Source: an uncultured Lachnospiraceae bacterium (GTDB lineage: Bacteria; Bacillota; Clostridia; Lachnospirales; Lachnospiraceae). From it: 8,328 nt of DNA. Location of the stretch: contig CADCQV010000081.1 in assembly GCA_902803625.1 (NCBI GenBank), positions 1 to 8,328 of the forward strand, written 5' to 3'. The position numbers and the translations under genes are program-made. A model generated the notes under the pieces. It did no database searches, was not told the DNA's origin, and saw only the letters and a list, made by a program, of their open reading frames with translations. Shown piece after piece: positions 6,149 to 8,328 of the stretch (positions are counted from its first letter, which is position 1; each line of letters starts with the position of its first letter).

Positions 6149-6663
6149 TGAAAAAAACAGTATTTTTCGTATTAACCATATTGTTTCTTTTTTCCGGTTT
6201 CATGGGTCTTTATGAGGCGAGGGCGGAAATAGACGGCCCGGCCCTTACTATCCTTGACAATCACTCCATGCGGCCAAATAACAATGTCACCGGGATACAT
6301 ATCGGAGAGGGTGTGGAATCCATAGCTTCCGACACCTTCAGAAACCAGATCAACCTGAAATACATAGAGGTGGCAGCGGGGAACCCCTACTTTAGTTCCT
6401 TCAGCTACTGCCTATATGACAAGGATATGACCACCCTTATCTGCTTCCCACAGGCTCTTGACAAGGCCGAGATACCGGGTAGCGTCACGAAGATAAACCA
6501 GTTTGCCCTCTACGGTGTGGAGCCTGAAATCAAGGAGGCCGTTAAGGAAGCTATAAAAGAAAATGCCGCAAAACGCGGCACAGAATTCGAATACATCCGG
6601 TATAATGCTTTTCCGTACAATAAAGAGTGGCCCTGGAACTGCGAATACCCTCTTACAAATTGA
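6148..6663 (+). CDS. Small secreted BspA-type leucine-rich-repeat protein
   Basis: A 171-residue protein with a signal peptide (hydrophobic core 5-21, likely cleavage after the ARA at 24-26). Residues about 47-123 show the BspA/LRR_5 pattern: VTGIHIGEGVESIASDTF, then LKYIEVAAGNPYFSS, a cytosolic-looking turn with LYDKDMTTLICFP, then AEIPGSVTKINQFALYG. That is roughly two to three repeat units, far fewer than in large BspA adhesins. A charged helix (about 125-144) and a Trp/Pro/Tyr-rich tail follow; no cell-wall sorting motif or membrane anchor is visible. BspA-like proteins are surface or secreted binding proteins; the partner here is unknown. The ATG overlaps the MBL stop by one base (TGATG), with only a distant AAGGGA at 6127-6132, implying translational coupling. 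Its 3' end overlaps the convergent GGDEF-EAL gene by 11 nt. Confidence 0.82.
   Translation: MKKTVFFVLTILFLFSGFMGLYEARAEIDGPALTILDNHSMRPNNNVTGIHIGEGVESIASDTFRNQINLKYIEVAAGNPYFSSFSYCLYDKDMTTLICFPQALDKAEIPGSVTKINQFALYGVEPEIKEAVKEAIKENAAKRGTEFEYIRYNAFPYNKEWPWNCEYPLTN
6551..6580 (-). terminator. Likely intrinsic terminator of the GGDEF-EAL gene, inside the LRR coding sequence
   Basis: On the minus strand TGCCGC (complement of 6575-6580) and GCGGCA (complement of 6564-6569) form a perfect 6-bp G/C-rich stem around the loop GTTTT. It is followed at once by TTTTCTTTTATAG (complement of 6551-6563). This lies 72 nt past the stop of the leftward GGDEF-EAL gene and is the only hairpin plus U-tract found there. 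In the opposite direction the hairpin has no U-tract, so the LRR transcript should read through it. Confidence 0.62.
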
Positions 6664-8328
6664 ATTCGGTATCCCGGTAAACCAGCTCGAAGCTCTCCGG
6701 CGATACCGGCTTCGAGAAATAAAAGCCCTGAAAGATATCACAGCCCATTTCCGACAGAAATCCCAGCTGCTTCTTGCTTTCGACGCCCTCTGCGATGACA
6801 GTCATCCCCAGCCTTTTTGCCATGGAAATGACCGAATCGAGGATCACCCGTGCTCTTTCCTCATCCTCAGTGGTATTCAAAAAGCCCATATCTATCTTCA
6901 ATACATCGATCTTTATATCCTTTAGCATATTAAGGGAGGAATAGCCGCTGCCGAAATCATCCATCTCCACCTGAAAGCCCTGCTCCTGAAGCTTGTCCAC
7001 AAGCTTTGATCCGTCTGTTCTGTCAAGCATTACCGCAGTTTCCGTGATCTCCAGCTTCAGCTTGTCGGGGGTAAGGTCGTACTTGGCCCTGAGCTTCCTT
7101 AAATTATTCTCTATATCCAGATAATAAATATCTTTCGGAGAGATATTGACCGAAATGCTCATTTTTTCAAGGGGTGTACCCTTCCAGTCATTGAGCTTTT
7201 TCGCAGCCTTTTCCCATATGACCTCATCCAGCCTGTAGATCTGGTTTGTCTTTTCCAGTACCGGAATGAATTCGCCCGGGGAAACAACCTTTCCGTCCGA
7301 AACCCAGCGGGCAAGGGCCTCAGCACCCAGAAGATTCCCATCCTTATCGACCTGTGGCTGCAGATACATCTTAAATTCATCATTAAGAAGAGCCTTGTCA
7401 AAGCGGGAAAGAACCTCATTCTCGATAAGGGTATCCTTCATCATGTCCTCGGTATAGTAGACAAGCTCGGTTTCCTCATCATTATATACGCTCTTCAGAG
7501 CCATGGCAGTCTTATCCAGCATAATGGCAGGACTCATATCCGGATTTTCCACCTCATAAACACCGATCTTTATTACCATCCGGTAGCCGTCACCTACAGC
7601 ATTCTTTGCGAAATCCTTTATGCAGGACAGAAGCTCCACTTCATTGTAGGCATCCTTATCGATAAGAAGTGAAAACAGGTCTCCGTTTATCCGGGCACAG
7701 ATCATTCCCTTTTCCCCGTATTCAATGGTCAGAAGCCGCGCCTCATTGACAAGGACCTCATTTCCCTTCCCCATTCCGTACAGCTGGTTAATGATCTTAA
7801 AATTCCGTATGTCAGTACTTATCATATAGTAACCGGAAATGCTGTTTTCCTTGAGCCGTAAAGATACTGCCTTAAAGAAGCCGTCCCGGTTATAGAGACC
7901 GGTCATCACATCATGGTCAAACCAGTAAGAACCGCCGGTCTCCATGCTTTTCTGCAATGCCTTGTCTTTATACATTTCCGAATCTGCGATCTGGATCACA
8001 GCTTCACAGTCGGTACCGTCCTCGGGATAGCGGGCATAGCCGCAGCTTATGGATACATTGACAGCCTTTCCGGATAATGTGACCTTTCTGTTCATCACAT
8101 CCTTCATCCTGCGGATGATGCCTTCAAAAAAAACCTTTTCATGGTCACCCCGGATGATGGCGGCGAATTCGTCTCCTCCTATCCTGTACACCGTATCACC
8201 GTGACGGATCACATTGGCCAGTCTTTCCGCCGTGATATGCAGTATCTCGTCACCGGTCTTATGGCCGTATGTATCGTTTATCTTTTTAAAATCATTTACA
8301 TCAATATAGATGATTCCGTATTTTTCCT
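6653..8328 (-). CDS. GGDEF / degenerate GGDEF / EAL cyclic-di-GMP protein, N-terminus beyond the window
   Basis: The visible 557 residues enter from the right edge already inside a GGDEF domain (YIDVNDFKKINDTYGH, then RIGGDEF at 8165-8179). An RxxD inhibitory site, RHGD (8195-8206), lies five residues before GGDEF, so this domain looks like a feedback-inhibited diguanylate cyclase. A second domain of the same fold follows: DVMTGLYNRDGF, STDIRNFKIINQLYG, then NGDLF (7673-7687) in place of GGDEF, probably inactive and perhaps a GTP-binding regulator. The EAL domain has the metal and catalytic set: EAL (7313-7321), Asn in VNIS, Glu in LEITET, DDFGSGYSS (Asp pair 6956-6961), Lys in LKID, EGVES and QGF. 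It should hydrolyse c-di-GMP. Net activity cannot be read from sequence. GTG at 8212 is internal; the frame is open to the edge with conserved residues. Confidence 0.93.
   Translation of the reverse strand, partial: EKYGIIYIDVNDFKKINDTYGHKTGDEILHITAERLANVIRHGDTVYRIGGDEFAAIIRGDHEKVFFEGIIRRMKDVMNRKVTLSGKAVNVSISCGYARYPEDGTDCEAVIQIADSEMYKDKALQKSMETGGSYWFDHDVMTGLYNRDGFFKAVSLRLKENSISGYYMISTDIRNFKIINQLYGMGKGNEVLVNEARLLTIEYGEKGMICARINGDLFSLLIDKDAYNEVELLSCIKDFAKNAVGDGYRMVIKIGVYEVENPDMSPAIMLDKTAMALKSVYNDEETELVYYTEDMMKDTLIENEVLSRFDKALLNDEFKMYLQPQVDKDGNLLGAEALARWVSDGKVVSPGEFIPVLEKTNQIYRLDEVIWEKAAKKLNDWKGTPLEKMSISVNISPKDIYYLDIENNLRKLRAKYDLTPDKLKLEITETAVMLDRTDGSKLVDKLQEQGFQVEMDDFGSGYSSLNMLKDIKIDVLKIDMGFLNTTEDEERARVILDSVISMAKRLGMTVIAEGVESKKQLGFLSEMGCDIFQGFYFSKPVSPESFELVYRDTEFNL

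Noticed and set aside
6686..6716. Stem-loop CTCGAAG/CTTCGAG with inner CCGG/CCGG just after the LRR stop, as a rightward terminator
   Set aside because: It is followed by A-rich, not U-rich, sequence on the + strand and lies within the coding sequence of the GGDEF-EAL gene, so intrinsic termination is not supported. A pause or factor-dependent role cannot be excluded.
8210..8212. GTG as the start codon of the GGDEF-EAL gene
   Set aside because: The frame stays open to the right edge and the upstream residues (YIDVNDFKKINDTYGH) are core GGDEF-domain sequence, so the true start is outside the window.

Overview
The window reads as part of a Gram-positive anaerobe chromosome, most likely Lachnospiraceae (Butyrivibrio or a close relative). 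This rests on family resemblance: a hybrid histidine kinase with a C-terminal Hpt and acidic helical tail, BMP-family binding proteins placed next to it, a BspA-like leucine-rich protein, and a GGDEF-EAL protein, with moderate G+C by eye. No rRNA, tRNA or other marker is present, so the assignment is tentative.

Layout. Bases 1-148 hold no gene but are strongly structured, with three hairpins. The last is a 19-bp stem resembling the right end of an IS200/IS605-type element. Bases 149-5097 form a leftward three-gene operon with overlapping ends, transcribed in this order: membrane-tethered BMP-domain protein 1, membrane-tethered BMP-domain protein 2, then a large hybrid sensor kinase (Cache-like sensor, HisKA, HATPase, REC, Hpt). 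Bases 5098-5251 are a divergent promoter region. Bases 5252-6663 form a rightward two-gene unit: an exported metallo-beta-lactamase-fold (ComEC C-terminal-like) putative lipoprotein and a small secreted BspA-type LRR protein, joined by a 1-nt TGATG overlap. From 6653 to the right edge a leftward cyclic-di-GMP protein (GGDEF, degenerate GGDEF, EAL) runs off the window. Its 3' end overlaps the LRR gene by 11 nt and its likely intrinsic terminator lies inside the LRR coding sequence.

How the genes may work together. The leftward operon has the logic of a ligand-sensing phosphorelay. Two BMP/PnrA-like domains sit outside the membrane on uncleaved anchors, no ABC permease or ATPase accompanies them, and the kinase follows immediately with translational coupling. 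I infer that the BMP proteins are receptors or co-receptors for the kinase rather than transport components. BMP relatives of known function bind purine nucleosides. The divergent MBL gene encodes an exported hydrolase whose relatives include the putative nuclease domain of ComEC. A 'digest outside, sense the product' circuit is therefore a testable idea, but nothing in the sequence proves it. The kinase ends in an Hpt domain and no separate response regulator is visible, so the final output lies outside this window.
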